Assembly: GCA_020555605.1 (NCBI GenBank) | Contig: JAJCJC010000005.1 | Span: 62,001-126,000 of the forward strand | Length of the DNA stretch: 64,000 bases | DNA from: a bacterium 210917-SL.2.15 | Lineage (GTDB): Bacteria; Bacillota; Clostridia; Oscillospirales; Oscillospiraceae | Direction: 5' to 3' | In this document: piece by piece, positions 40,962-49,834 of the stretch | How the letters are laid out: every line of letters begins with the position of its first letter | Numbering within the stretch: the first letter of the stretch is position 1 | Position numbers and translations under genes: made by a program | The notes under the pieces: generated by a model | What the model was told of the DNA's origin: nothing | Database searches by the model: none | Seen by the model: only the letters and a program-made list of their open reading frames with translations

Positions 40962-42902
40962 TCATGCATCCTCTTCGTTATCCGGCTTTTCTTCTACCGA
41001 ATCCGAGGAGAAGACCCGTTCAAACTCTTCTGCGTTCATGGTTTCATGTTCAAGGAGATAGGCCGCCACCGTGTGCAACTTTTCCTCGTTGCGGCGCAAA
41101 ATGGTTTCGCAGCGGCCCGTGCAGCCGTCAATGATCGCTTTGATCTCCTCGTCGATCTCGGCGGCCACCTTTTCCGAATAGGTGCGCTGCTGGGCCATGC
41201 TGCGGCCGATGAAGATCTCATCGTGGCCGGACTCAAAGGAGATGGTACCGATCCGGTCGCTCATACCGTATACCGTGACCATTTTCCGGGCCAGATTCGA
41301 GGCGCGCTGGATGTCGTTGGAGGCCCCAGTGGAAATATCACCCAAGACCAGGCGTTCCGCCACACGGCCGCCCAGCAGGGCCACGATCTCATCGAGCATG
41401 GTGCTCCTGGACAGGAAGCTGTGATCCTCGCCGGGCAGGGAAATGGTCATACCGCCGGCATTGCCCCGGGGGATAATGGTGATCTGATGCACCGGGTCGC
41501 AGCCGGGCAACTCGTGCATCACAATGGCGTGACCCGCCTCGTGGTAAGCCGTCAGCCGGCGTTCCTGCTCCGGGATCACATGGCTTTTCTTTTCCGGTCC
41601 GGCGATGACCTTGATCATCGCCTCGTGCATATCCTGCATGGTGATGAACTTCTCGTCCCGGCGGGCTGCCAGCAACGCGCTCTCATTGGTCAGGTTTTCC
41701 AAATCTGCGCCGGAGAAGCCCGCGGTAGAACGGGCAAGCACGTTGAGATCCACATCCTCAGCCAGAGGCTTTTCCCGGGTGTGCACCCGTAGGATTTCCT
41801 CGCGGCCCTGCACATCGGGCAGTCCTACGAACACCTGCCGATCAAAGCGGCCGGGGCGCAGCAGCGCCGGATCCAGCACGTCCTGCCGGTTCGTCGCCGC
41901 CAGGACCACCACGCCCTCGTTGCTGCCGAAACCGTCCATCTCCACCAGAAGCTGGTTAAGCGTTTGTTCCCGCTCGTCGTGGCCGCCGCCCAAGCCGGTG
42001 CCGCGCTGACGGCCCACAGCGTCGATTTCATCGATGAACACGATGGCCGGCGCGTCCTCCTTGGCCTGTTTGAACAGATCGCGGACGCGGGAGGCGCCCA
42101 CGCCCACATACATTTCTACAAAGTCCGAGCCGGAGATGGTGAGGAAATTGACGCCCGCTTCTCCAGCCACAGCCTTGGCCAGCAGCGTTTTGCCGGTACC
42201 CGGAGGACCAACCAGCAGAACGCCCTTAGGAATGCGCGCCCCCAGCGCAATATATTTTTCACTGTCGCGCAGGAAGGAGACAATCTCCTCCAGCTCTTCC
42301 TTTTCTTCCCGGGCGCCGGCCACATCGGCAAAGGTGACCCGCCGCCCGTCGGACATACCCCGGTGGGCATTGGCTTTTCCGAACTGGGCGGTCTTATCCA
42401 TCTGAGCGCCCCCGCTGCGCTGCAGCGCGCTCACATACCAGAAACCGCCCAGAATGATCAGCAGGAGTAGAAAGGGCATCATCATGCCCCAGCCGTTCAT
42501 GCGCGCGCCCTTGACATAGTCGTAGCCTGTAATGATGCCCCGGTTGCTCTGGCTGTCGATCAGGCTGCCCAAATCTTCCCGAAACATCTGCACATCATAC
42601 AGATCGTACACCAAGGCCGTCTGCCCATCATAGGCGGAATAGAGATCCATGGTCAGCCGGGTGCCCGTCACTTTGAAGGAGCGGACATTTTCCCGCTCAA
42701 ACTGCTCCACCACCTCGGAATAGCGCAGTTCGCCCTGCTGCTGACGGTTCCCTTCAAAAAAGAGATAAGCAATCCCCAGAACGATGAGTATGATCAGCGC
42801 CACCCAGCCGATTTGGCCCAGACGCCGGTCATTCCGCTGTTTCTGTCCTTGCCCATCTCCGCCGGAATGTTCCGGCCCGGTGCTGTTATTCTGCCCTTGC
42901 AT
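40962..42902 (-). CDS. ftsH: ATP-dependent zinc metalloprotease FtsH
   Basis: 646-aa membrane-anchored AAA protease that degrades unfolded membrane and regulatory proteins. A first membrane segment (about 30-50), an extracytoplasmic domain and a second membrane segment (about 150-170) come first. The AAA domain has [18 protein letters not shown] and the second-region-of-homology [19 protein letters not shown]. The zinc site is HEAGH. I take ATG 42902 (MQGQNNST) with AAGGGG upstream. Last gene of the gdpP-to-ftsH run; tilS-hpt-ftsH is the standard Firmicute order. Confidence 0.96.
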   Translation of the reverse strand: MQGQNNSTGPEHSGGDGQGQKQRNDRRLGQIGWVALIILIVLGIAYLFFEGNRQQQGELRYSEVVEQFERENVRSFKVTGTRLTMDLYSAYDGQTALVYDLYDVQMFREDLGSLIDSQSNRGIITGYDYVKGARMNGWGMMMPFLLLLIILGGFWYVSALQRSGGAQMDKTAQFGKANAHRGMSDGRRVTFADVAGAREEKEELEEIVSFLRDSEKYIALGARIPKGVLLVGPPGTGKTLLAKAVAGEAGVNFLTISGSDFVEMYVGVGASRVRDLFKQAKEDAPAIVFIDEIDAVGRQRGTGLGGGHDEREQTLNQLLVEMDGFGSNEGVVVLAATNRQDVLDPALLRPGRFDRQVFVGLPDVQGREEILRVHTREKPLAEDVDLNVLARSTAGFSGADLENLTNESALLAARRDEKFITMQDMHEAMIKVIAGPEKKSHVIPEQERRLTAYHEAGHAIVMHELPGCDPVHQITIIPRGNAGGMTISLPGEDHSFLSRSTMLDEIVALLGGRVAERLVLGDISTGASNDIQRASNLARKMVTVYGMSDRIGTISFESGHDEIFIGRSMAQQRTYSEKVAAEIDEEIKAIIDGCTGRCETILRRNEEKLHTVAAYLLEHETMNAEEFERVFSSDSVEEKPDNEEDA

Positions 42903-42977
42903 CTTTTTCCCCTTTCTTCCGCAATGCGCTGCGCACCGCGGTCTGTTTGCTTTTCCCCCCACCGCAGGTTTATGCAC

Positions 42978-43523
42978 TCAGGCGTAGACCTCCGGCTTCA
43001 AAACACCCACATAGGGCAGATTGCGGTAGCGGTCGGCATAATCCAAGCCATACCCCACCACAAACTCATCCGGCACGGTGAAGCCCACATAATTCGGCTC
43101 GATGGGTTTTTCCCGCCGCGCCGGCTTATCCAGCAGCACGCACAGCGCAACGCTGGCCGCGCCGCGGTCTCTCAAATGCCCCGCCAGATTGTACAGCGTG
43201 TTGCCGCTGTCCAGAATATCCTCCACCAAAATAATATGCCGTCCCGCGATATTGCTGCGGATATCATAATCGATCTTGACCACACCGGAGCTGACGGTGG
43301 CATTTTTATAGGAGGATGCCGCCAGGAAATCCAACCCGCAGGGAATGGGGCACACCCGCATCAAATCTGCGAAAAACATGAAAGACCCCCGCAGCACACC
43401 CACAAACAACGGGTCCTTATTCTCATAATCCATTGCAATCCTGGCGCCGATTTCCCGCACGCGCGCTTTCAGCTCCGCCTCGGAGATCAGTACTTTCAGA
43501 ATATCCTTCTCGATCGTATTCAT
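42978..43523 (-). CDS. hpt: Hypoxanthine phosphoribosyltransferase
   Basis: 181-aa purine-salvage enzyme converting hypoxanthine or guanine plus PRPP to IMP or GMP. The PRPP-binding loop IILVEDILDSGNTL and the flexible-loop Ser-Tyr pair (ASSYKNAT) are intact. Sits 25 nt after tilS and 75 nt before ftsH on the same strand. ATG 43523. Confidence 0.95.
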   Translation of the reverse strand: MNTIEKDILKVLISEAELKARVREIGARIAMDYENKDPLFVGVLRGSFMFFADLMRVCPIPCGLDFLAASSYKNATVSSGVVKIDYDIRSNIAGRHIILVEDILDSGNTLYNLAGHLRDRGAASVALCVLLDKPARREKPIEPNYVGFTVPDEFVVGYGLDYADRYRNLPYVGVLKPEVYA

Positions 43524-43548
43524 TCTCTTTTCTCTCCCGTTTTCTGAT

Positions 43549-44889
43549 TTATCTTTTGTAAAAATCGAGAATGTATTTCCATTCTCGCCCTTTTTCTACA
43601 AAGGCCCGGTCCACACCGATAAACAGCGCCGCCGCCGGATGCCCGCCCACATAGATGACCGGCGTTTCCTCCCGCTCCCGCACACTCAGCCCTGCGTCCA
43701 CAAACAAGCGCTTGAGACTGCGGCTGCCTTCCTTCCCCGGAAGGGTCATGCGGCCGCTCTCCCGCCAACGGTCGGCGCAAACCGGCGCATGAAGCGCGGC
43801 ATTGTTCAAAATCAGGCGCAAGGGCTTCTTCTCCGCCGCGCCGCGCTGCACCCTGCATTCGATACGCCAAGGCCCAAGCACCGCTTCGCCCACCGGCGGG
43901 AGCGCCGCGCACTGCCAGGGACGACTGCCGCCCACCGTAAGCACAAAGGAATCACAGTCGTTTTTCGCCACGATGCCCCGGGGCAGCGAGATCTGCGCCG
44001 TCGGCCCGCTCTGGCGCACCAGCTCCAGCACTGCCCGGATATGCCGGGCGCCAATGTCTTTTTTGGAAACCTGCAACAGATCCAGCATGGAGCGCACCAC
44101 ACGGCCCTGCAGCGCCGCAGGCAGTTCCAGCAATGCCTTGCGCTCCAGCGCCGCGCTTTCGCCGCGCCGTTCCACCTGGCGGCACACCCGCTCCGCCGCA
44201 GCACGCAGATACGCGTCTTCCTGGCGCAGAACACCGGCGGTCTGCGCCAGCGTTTCCTCCACCCTGGGATTGAGCTGCCGCAGCAACGGCAGCACTTCAT
44301 GGCGGATCCGGTTCCGTGTGTGGGCCGGGTCGGTATTTGTCCGATCCTCCACATGGGGAATCCCATGTTCAGCCAAATAGGCTTCAATCTCCTGGCGCGG
44401 CGTATCCAGCAAGGGCCGGACAAAGATCCCCCGTACCGGGGCAATCCCGGACAGGCCTGTCAGTCCCGTGCCCCGGATCAGATTCAGCAGCACCGTTTCA
44501 GCATTGTCGCCTCGGTTATGGGCTGTGGCCACCCGCAACGCGCCGATTTGTTCCGCCGTTTCGCTCAAAAAGGCATAGCGCAGGTTCCGCCCCGCCTCTT
44601 CGATGGACCAGCCGTGCTCTTTCGCCGCCGCGGCCACATCGCCGCGGCCGGCGTAAAACGGCACGCCGCGCCCGGCGCACCAGCTGCGCACAAACGCCTC
44701 GTCCGCATCGGCCTGCGCGCCGCGCAGGCCGTGGTTGTAGTGGGCCGCCGCCACGGTGCAGCCGTACTTCGCCCCAAGTTCCAAAAGCCAGACGAGGAGG
44801 CACATGGAATCTGCTCCGCCGGATACAGCACACAGCACCGTGCCCCCGGAAGGCAGCATATCATAGGTCCGGATCAGATCCTGCTTCAT
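43549..44889 (-). CDS. tilS: tRNA(Ile)-lysidine synthase
   Basis: About 446 aa. Modifies the wobble C of tRNA-Ile(CAU) to lysidine so it reads AUA. The ATP pyrophosphatase loop SGGADSMCL is followed by HYNHGLRG, GRNLRYAFL and the HNRGDNAETVLLNLIRGTGL block. C-terminal TilS substrate-binding domains follow. I prefer ATG 44889 (MKQDLIRTY); a GTG at 44898 overlaps the dnaB stop and is also possible. Essential gene, conserved position. Confidence 0.94.
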   Translation of the reverse strand: MKQDLIRTYDMLPSGGTVLCAVSGGADSMCLLVWLLELGAKYGCTVAAAHYNHGLRGAQADADEAFVRSWCAGRGVPFYAGRGDVAAAAKEHGWSIEEAGRNLRYAFLSETAEQIGALRVATAHNRGDNAETVLLNLIRGTGLTGLSGIAPVRGIFVRPLLDTPRQEIEAYLAEHGIPHVEDRTNTDPAHTRNRIRHEVLPLLRQLNPRVEETLAQTAGVLRQEDAYLRAAAERVCRQVERRGESAALERKALLELPAALQGRVVRSMLDLLQVSKKDIGARHIRAVLELVRQSGPTAQISLPRGIVAKNDCDSFVLTVGGSRPWQCAALPPVGEAVLGPWRIECRVQRGAAEKKPLRLILNNAALHAPVCADRWRESGRMTLPGKEGSRSLKRLFVDAGLSVREREETPVIYVGGHPAAALFIGVDRAFVEKGREWKYILDFYKR

Positions 44890-44894
44890 TGCCC

Positions 44895-46256
44895 TCACCC
44901 CTCACCGAAACGCTTTTCCAGTGTGTCGAAGGTGGTAAATTCCGGCATCCATTTCAGCTCCACCTTTCCGGTTTCGCCGTGGCGGTTTTTCGCCACGATC
45001 AGCTCGGCGATGTTGCGCTTATCGGAATCAGGACTGTAATAGTCCTCCCGGAAAATAAACAGCACAATGTCCGCGTCCTGCTCAATGGCGCCGGATTCGC
45101 GCAGATCCGAAAGCATGGGACGTTTGTCGTCGCGCTTTTCGTTGGCACGGGACAACTGGGACAGGCACAGCACCGGCACCTGCAATTCTTTTGCCATAAT
45201 CTTCAGCATGCGGGAAATATCTGACACCGCCTGCTGGCGGCTCTCGCCGGAATGTTTCATGCTGCCGCCGGCTGAACTCATCAGCTGCAGATAGTCGATG
45301 ACCACCAGGCCCAGATTGTCCAGCCGCCGGCATTTGGCGTTCATATCGGATACCGTGAGCAGCGGATTGTCGTCCAGCCGGATGTCAGCCCGGGAAAGTA
45401 CGCCGGCCGCTTCGGCCACCTTCATCCAGTCCGACTCCCGCAGCTCACCGGTAAGCAGGCGGTTGCTCTCCACCAGAGCTTCGCTGGACAAAAGGCGCAG
45501 CGCCAGCTGCTCCTTGGACATTTCCAGGGAGAACATGGCCACGGTCTTGCCCGAGTTTTTGCCCACATTCAGCGCAATGTTCAGCGCCAGAGAGGTTTTG
45601 CCCATACCAGGGCGGGCCGCCAGCAAAATGAGGTCGGACTTGTTCAGGCCCGAGAGCTTGGCGTCGATGGCCGAGAAGCCCGAGGAGATTCCGGGCAGCC
45701 GGCCGCCTTCCGCCGAAAGCTGTTCGATGTTTTCCAACACGCCGGAAAGCACCGTGCCAATGGGCGCCATATCTTGGGAAGAGCGGCCCTGGCGCACGGC
45801 GTAGATTTTCTGCTCGGCCACCTCCAGCACATCCTCAGGGTCGCCGCTGCCCTCGCGCACCATGGAAGTGATCTCCCCCGCCGCGGTAGCCACGTTGCGC
45901 AGCAGCGATTTGCCCCGCACCAGCGCCACATACTCCATGACGTTGGCCGACGTGGGCGTGATGTCCATGAGCTGGATAATATAATTCCGCGTGGTGTTTT
46001 CGTCGAAGGTGCCGTTCTTCTGCATCTCGCCCACCACCGTCACCGGATCGATGGGCCGGGAATAACTGAACATGGTATACATGGTTTCAAAGATATCCCG
46101 GTTTTGCTGTAAGTAGAAATCGCCGGGCTGCAGCTTATCCATCACATCTTTAATGCAGTTCTGATCGATGAGCATGGAGCCGAGCACTGCCTGCTCCGCC
46201 TCCAGGTTATGCGGCAGCTGCCGCGCTAAAAATTCATCCTCCAGCGCCAAGTCCAA
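44895..46256 (-). CDS. dnaB: Replicative DNA helicase
   Basis: 453-aa hexameric helicase of the replication fork. The N-terminal domain starts RQLPHNLEAEQAVLGSML. The RecA-like motor has Walker A RPGMGKTSLA, DYLQLM (Walker B), LSQLSR and SGAIEQDADIV. The start is TTG 46256 with GGAGG 7-8 nt upstream; no ATG fits the conserved N-terminus. It overlaps the preceding hypothetical gene by about 30 nt. Conserved gdpP-rplI-dnaB neighbourhood. Confidence 0.96.
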   Translation of the reverse strand: MDLALEDEFLARQLPHNLEAEQAVLGSMLIDQNCIKDVMDKLQPGDFYLQQNRDIFETMYTMFSYSRPIDPVTVVGEMQKNGTFDENTTRNYIIQLMDITPTSANVMEYVALVRGKSLLRNVATAAGEITSMVREGSGDPEDVLEVAEQKIYAVRQGRSSQDMAPIGTVLSGVLENIEQLSAEGGRLPGISSGFSAIDAKLSGLNKSDLILLAARPGMGKTSLALNIALNVGKNSGKTVAMFSLEMSKEQLALRLLSSEALVESNRLLTGELRESDWMKVAEAAGVLSRADIRLDDNPLLTVSDMNAKCRRLDNLGLVVIDYLQLMSSAGGSMKHSGESRQQAVSDISRMLKIMAKELQVPVLCLSQLSRANEKRDDKRPMLSDLRESGAIEQDADIVLFIFREDYYSPDSDKRNIAELIVAKNRHGETGKVELKWMPEFTTFDTLEKRFGEG

Positions 46257-46615
46257 CCGCCTCCCTCCACTTCAATTTGCCACGGCTCATGGATCTTCAT
46301 TTGATAGCTATAGTTCATATAGATGATATCTATCCGTCTTCCAGTTTCTTCCCTGTCGCGTCGTATGCGCGCAGGTGGCGGTCCGCCCCCCTCTTCCACA
46401 TGCACAAAGGCCCAGCTCGGCGCCGCTGAACGATAGATTTCTGCGCCATCGTTCATCCGCGCTTGCGGAAGTTCCTGCCGCGCGCGGTAAACGGCGGCCG
46501 CCGGCCAGAGGCCCAGAATACACAAAAATACCAGCAGTGCCGCCGCAATGCAAACATGCCGCACCCGGAGCGGCTTTCGCCACTTCTTTGCATGCACCGC
46601 CACCTCTCTCAGCAC
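46226..46615 (-). CDS. Hypothetical single-pass membrane protein between rplI and dnaB
   Basis: Up to 129 aa, unrecognised. A basic N-terminus (AKKWRKPLRVRH) leads into one hydrophobic segment (VCIAAALLVFLCILGLW), then a soluble part with IDIIYMNYSYQMKIHEPWQIE. The start is uncertain: GTG 46615 has SD spacing of only 3 nt, and GTG 46594 is an alternative. It ends in TAG (46226-46228) inside dnaB. If real, it is the only gene in the window that appears to stop at TAG. Placement within a conserved operon supports it being a gene, but no homologue is known to me. Confidence 0.5.
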   Translation of the reverse strand: MLREVAVHAKKWRKPLRVRHVCIAAALLVFLCILGLWPAAAVYRARQELPQARMNDGAEIYRSAAPSWAFVHVEEGGGPPPARIRRDREETGRRIDIIYMNYSYQMKIHEPWQIEVEGGGWTWRWRMNF

Positions 46616-46657
46616 ATTCTCCCCCCGGGGAAATCAAAAGGGGGGTGTACCCCTTCT

Positions 46658-47110
46658 TTAATTTTTCTCTTCGGCCACCATCAAATGAATCGTACCTGTG
46701 ATCTCAAAACCCAGTTTGCATTTGATCTGATAACCGCCGCAGGATTTGATGGCTTCTTCCTGAACGATCTTCTGCTTGGCGATGTCGATGGCATGCTGCG
46801 CTTTCAGCGCGTCGGAAATCTCCTTGCTGGTGATGGCGCCGAACAGGCGGCCGTCTTTGCCGGTTTTGGCATGGATCTTCACCGTCAGGCCCTTGAGCCG
46901 CTCGGCGATCTCCTCCGCCGCAGCCTTCTGCCGGGCTTCCTCGGCGCGCCGGGCCTTTTCCTGCAGCTTCATGGTGTTCAAATTGTCCGACGTGGCCTCC
47001 ACGGCCAGCCTGCGGGGCAGCAGGAAATTGCGCCCGTAGCCGTCGGAAACCTCCACCAACTGGCCCTTTTTACCCTGGCCCTTCACGTCTTGCTGTAAAA
47101 TCACTTTCAT
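46658..47110 (-). CDS. rplI: 50S ribosomal protein L9
   Basis: 150 aa, standard length. The N-terminal rRNA-binding domain (MKVILQQDVKGQGKKGQLVEVSDGY, GRNFLLPRRLAVEAT) is joined by a long helix (KARRAEEARQKAAAEE) to the C-terminal domain (GRLFGAITSKEIS). ATG 47110. Classical place between gdpP and dnaB. Confidence 0.96.
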   Translation of the reverse strand: MKVILQQDVKGQGKKGQLVEVSDGYGRNFLLPRRLAVEATSDNLNTMKLQEKARRAEEARQKAAAEEIAERLKGLTVKIHAKTGKDGRLFGAITSKEISDALKAQHAIDIAKQKIVQEEAIKSCGGYQIKCKLGFEITGTIHLMVAEEKN

Positions 47111-47181
47111 GGTTCTGACCTCGTTTCTTTTCTCACATAGATTGCCTGTATGACACGGCGTATTGTACAAAATAAAATAGC

Positions 47182-49176
47182 TTACTTACGGAAATAATCG
47201 TCGATGGCCGCCAGCAGCTGCTCGCGCACATCGGCCACCTTGGCATGTTTCACCAGGCCGCCCGCCGCCGCTGCATTGCCGCCGCCGCCGAGCTTTTCCA
47301 GGATCACCTGCACATTGATCTCGCCCACGGAGCGGGCGGACAGGTTCACATCCTCCCCGATCGGCGTGAGCACAAAAGACGCGCTGATGCCTGCGATCTG
47401 CAGCAGTTCATCCGCCGCCTGGGCGGCGATCACACGGCCCACCGGAAGATCCACCGCCGCCAGGGCGATGTTGCCGTGCACTGTCTCCGCCCGGCGGATC
47501 ACATTATAGCGGTTAATCGTGGAATCCAGGTCGTTCTGGAACAGGCGGCGCACTTCGCCGGTGTCGGCGCCGGCGCGGCGCAGATAGGCCGCCGCGTCAA
47601 AAGTGCGTCCGCCGGTGCGCACGGTAAAGTTCTTGGTATCCAGCACGATGCCGGCCAGCAGCGCCTCGGCTTCCACCTCCAGCACGTCGCTGGGATCGGT
47701 CAGATACTGCAGCAGTTCGCTGACCAACTCACTGGCCGATGAGGCATACGGCTCGTGGAAATTGAGGGCCGCATTTTCGATATATGTCGCCGCCCGACGG
47801 TGGTGATCGATCACGGCAACGCGTCCGGCACGCTCCAGAATATTGGGCGCTTCCACCATATCGGGGCGGTTCGTATCCACCACGACCACCAGCGCGCCGG
47901 CACGCATCTGCAGCAGCGCGTCGGTGGGGTCGGTCAGGAACGCATCCTGGTACTCCGGGGTTTCCAGCAGGCGGGAAATCATCGGCCCCGCCGCGCTGTT
48001 TTCAATGTCCATGACGATGCTGGCCTTCTTGCCTTTCTTGCGGGCGATGCAGCAAATGCCCACCGCGGCGCCCAAGGCGTCCATGTCCGCAAACCGGTGG
48101 CCCATGACGTACACCTGCCCGGCGTCGCTCATCAACTCGCCCAGCGCCGTGGCCATCACACGGGATTTGACCTTTGTGCGTTTCTCCGTCTCTTTGGCAC
48201 GGCCGCCGAAAAATTCAAAATTCATATTGGTGCGCACCACCGCTTGGTCGCCGCCGCGGGACAGGGCCATGTCGATGGAGAGCGTGGCATTGTGGAACAG
48301 CTCCTCCAGCGTGGCATCCCCGCGGCCCACGCCGATGCTCAGCGTGGCCGGCACGCCCTCGGTACTGACTACCTCGTGCACGGAATTGAGCAGGGAAAAC
48401 TGTTCTGCCGCCAGCTTTTCATAGTACTGTTCTTCAAACACAAACAGATAGCGGTCGCGCTCGTATTTGCGCAGCAGGCCGTGGCATGAGGCCGTCCAGT
48501 CGTTGATCTTGCGATCAATGCGGGCGCGCATGGCGCTGCGGGCCACATCGGTGGTTCCCTTGGTTAGCTCTTCATAGTTATCCATCATGATGATGGCCAC
48601 ATTCAGGCGGGACGCCCTGTATTTGCGGGCAATCTCCTCGCTGTCGGTCACGTCGATCCAATACATGGTGGCCAGCAGCCCCTGCTCGCGGCCCTCGCCG
48701 CCGGCCTGCTGGGTCAGGTTGCCGTACACCCGGTAAAGCCGGCTTCGCATTTCCATCAGCTCCGGCGCCTCGTGGCGGCACTCCAGCAGCCACCGGGCGC
48801 TGAACTGAGGCACCACGTCTCCGATGCGGCTGTCAAAGAGCTGCTCGGAGCGTCCGGAGATCTCTTGGAATCCCTCGTTGCACCACACGATGCCCCCGGT
48901 TTCCGGATGGAAGATCACCATGGGCAACGGCGCATTGAGCATGGTGTCCTTGGTGGCCGAATCCACATTGGATGTCACGCTTTCGATATATTTGAGAATG
49001 TTGGCCTTCCGGCTGACGGCGTTGCGATGGGCATACACCGCCAGCACCGCGATGATCACACCCTCAATGACGCCGATCACCAAATCGAAGGACGCCGCCA
49101 CCACCGCAAAGCAGATCAGCACAAAAAAGAAAAATTGCGACCCCGGCCCCATCAGACGGGATATTTTTTTATTCAC
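47182..49176 (-). CDS. gdpP: Cyclic-di-AMP phosphodiesterase GdpP
   Basis: 664-aa membrane enzyme that degrades c-di-AMP, affecting osmotic and wall homeostasis. Two N-terminal membrane segments (about 12-55), a PAS-like domain, a degenerate GGDEF domain (LSIGVGRGDATLEELFHNATLSID) and the catalytic DHH/DHHA1 module follow. The module shows MGHRFADMDALGAAVG, VDTNRPD, VIDHHRR and GGGGNAAAAG. The start is GTG 49176 with GGAGG upstream. First gene of the leftward run ending at ftsH, with its own promoter. Confidence 0.95.
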   Translation of the reverse strand: MNKKISRLMGPGSQFFFFVLICFAVVAASFDLVIGVIEGVIIAVLAVYAHRNAVSRKANILKYIESVTSNVDSATKDTMLNAPLPMVIFHPETGGIVWCNEGFQEISGRSEQLFDSRIGDVVPQFSARWLLECRHEAPELMEMRSRLYRVYGNLTQQAGGEGREQGLLATMYWIDVTDSEEIARKYRASRLNVAIIMMDNYEELTKGTTDVARSAMRARIDRKINDWTASCHGLLRKYERDRYLFVFEEQYYEKLAAEQFSLLNSVHEVVSTEGVPATLSIGVGRGDATLEELFHNATLSIDMALSRGGDQAVVRTNMNFEFFGGRAKETEKRTKVKSRVMATALGELMSDAGQVYVMGHRFADMDALGAAVGICCIARKKGKKASIVMDIENSAAGPMISRLLETPEYQDAFLTDPTDALLQMRAGALVVVVDTNRPDMVEAPNILERAGRVAVIDHHRRAATYIENAALNFHEPYASSASELVSELLQYLTDPSDVLEVEAEALLAGIVLDTKNFTVRTGGRTFDAAAYLRRAGADTGEVRRLFQNDLDSTINRYNVIRRAETVHGNIALAAVDLPVGRVIAAQAADELLQIAGISASFVLTPIGEDVNLSARSVGEINVQVILEKLGGGGNAAAAGGLVKHAKVADVREQLLAAIDDYFRK

Positions 49177-49258
49177 AGATCCTACCTCCGTAAACGCTGC
49201 GCAGTAAATGCGGAAAGGCCGCCCGTATCCAAAGCAGCTCTGTCAGTATAGATTCTTT

Positions 49259-49287
49259 ATTATAACATGCTTTGCCGAAAGCAACAA
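49259..49287 (-). promoter_or_regulatory. gdpP operon promoter
   Basis: On the minus strand TTGTTG (49282-49287), 17 nt, perfect TATAAT (49259-49264); leader about 75 nt. Confidence 0.75.
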
Positions 49288-49445
49288 CCGCTAAACGAGA
49301 AATTTCTCCCGTCAAACGGGCAAAATAGGGCTGTCCCGCCGGCGCACTTCCCGCCTCTGCCGGGCCGCAGCGGTACATTTTGGTGCCTTTTGTCAGGCGA
49401 TTTTTTGAAGAATTTCGAAAATTGCTGTACTTTTTGCCCCGCTTA

Positions 49446-49454
49446 TGGTATACT
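49446..49454 (+). promoter_or_regulatory. Extended -10 promoter upstream of rnj
   Basis: TGGTATACT: a TGn extension plus TATACT (49449-49454), with no good -35. Confidence 0.5.
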
Positions 49455-49834
49455 GAGTAAAGCAAGCGCCCCGCCGCGTATCGTTTCGGGGCCGCGCCAG
49501 AGGCGGTTTTCCCCCGTCCGGCGGTTTTCTTTCGTATTTTTTGACGGATGCAGCTTTTGCTCCGTGATCAAATAAAAACAAGTTCATCCTGGTGAAAAAA
49601 GTGCGCACGGCGGTACCGGACGGCGGATCAGGGCCGTTCTGGACGCGTGCATTTCTTTCTTTTTTCGGTTTCGGCATCGTCTTCTGGCGTCTCGGACAGC
49701 TTTTTCCGGGCGGCGGGCTTTTTGGCATGGCCTTTTGCCCCCGGCCCGGCGCACCGGCGGTGCCGCGGCACTCTGCCGCGCCGAAATCTGCCACAGATGG
49801 AACTTACATACCACATTTTAGGAGGAGTTTTCTC
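49455..49834 (+). other. Long 5' leader of rnj
   Basis: About 380 nt between the inferred promoter and the RNase J start. It contains C/G-rich inverted repeats and two T-rich stretches but no classical T-run terminator and no riboswitch I recognise. An in-frame open stretch from 49592 exists upstream of the start, but its residues do not look like protein and it lacks a ribosome site. Confidence 0.45.

Noticed and set aside
49393-49794. Minus-strand 133-codon frame upstream of gdpP and opposite the rnj leader
   Set aside because: The composition is Pro/Arg/Lys-rich without a domain, and it overlaps promoter sequence of both neighbours. No SD seen.
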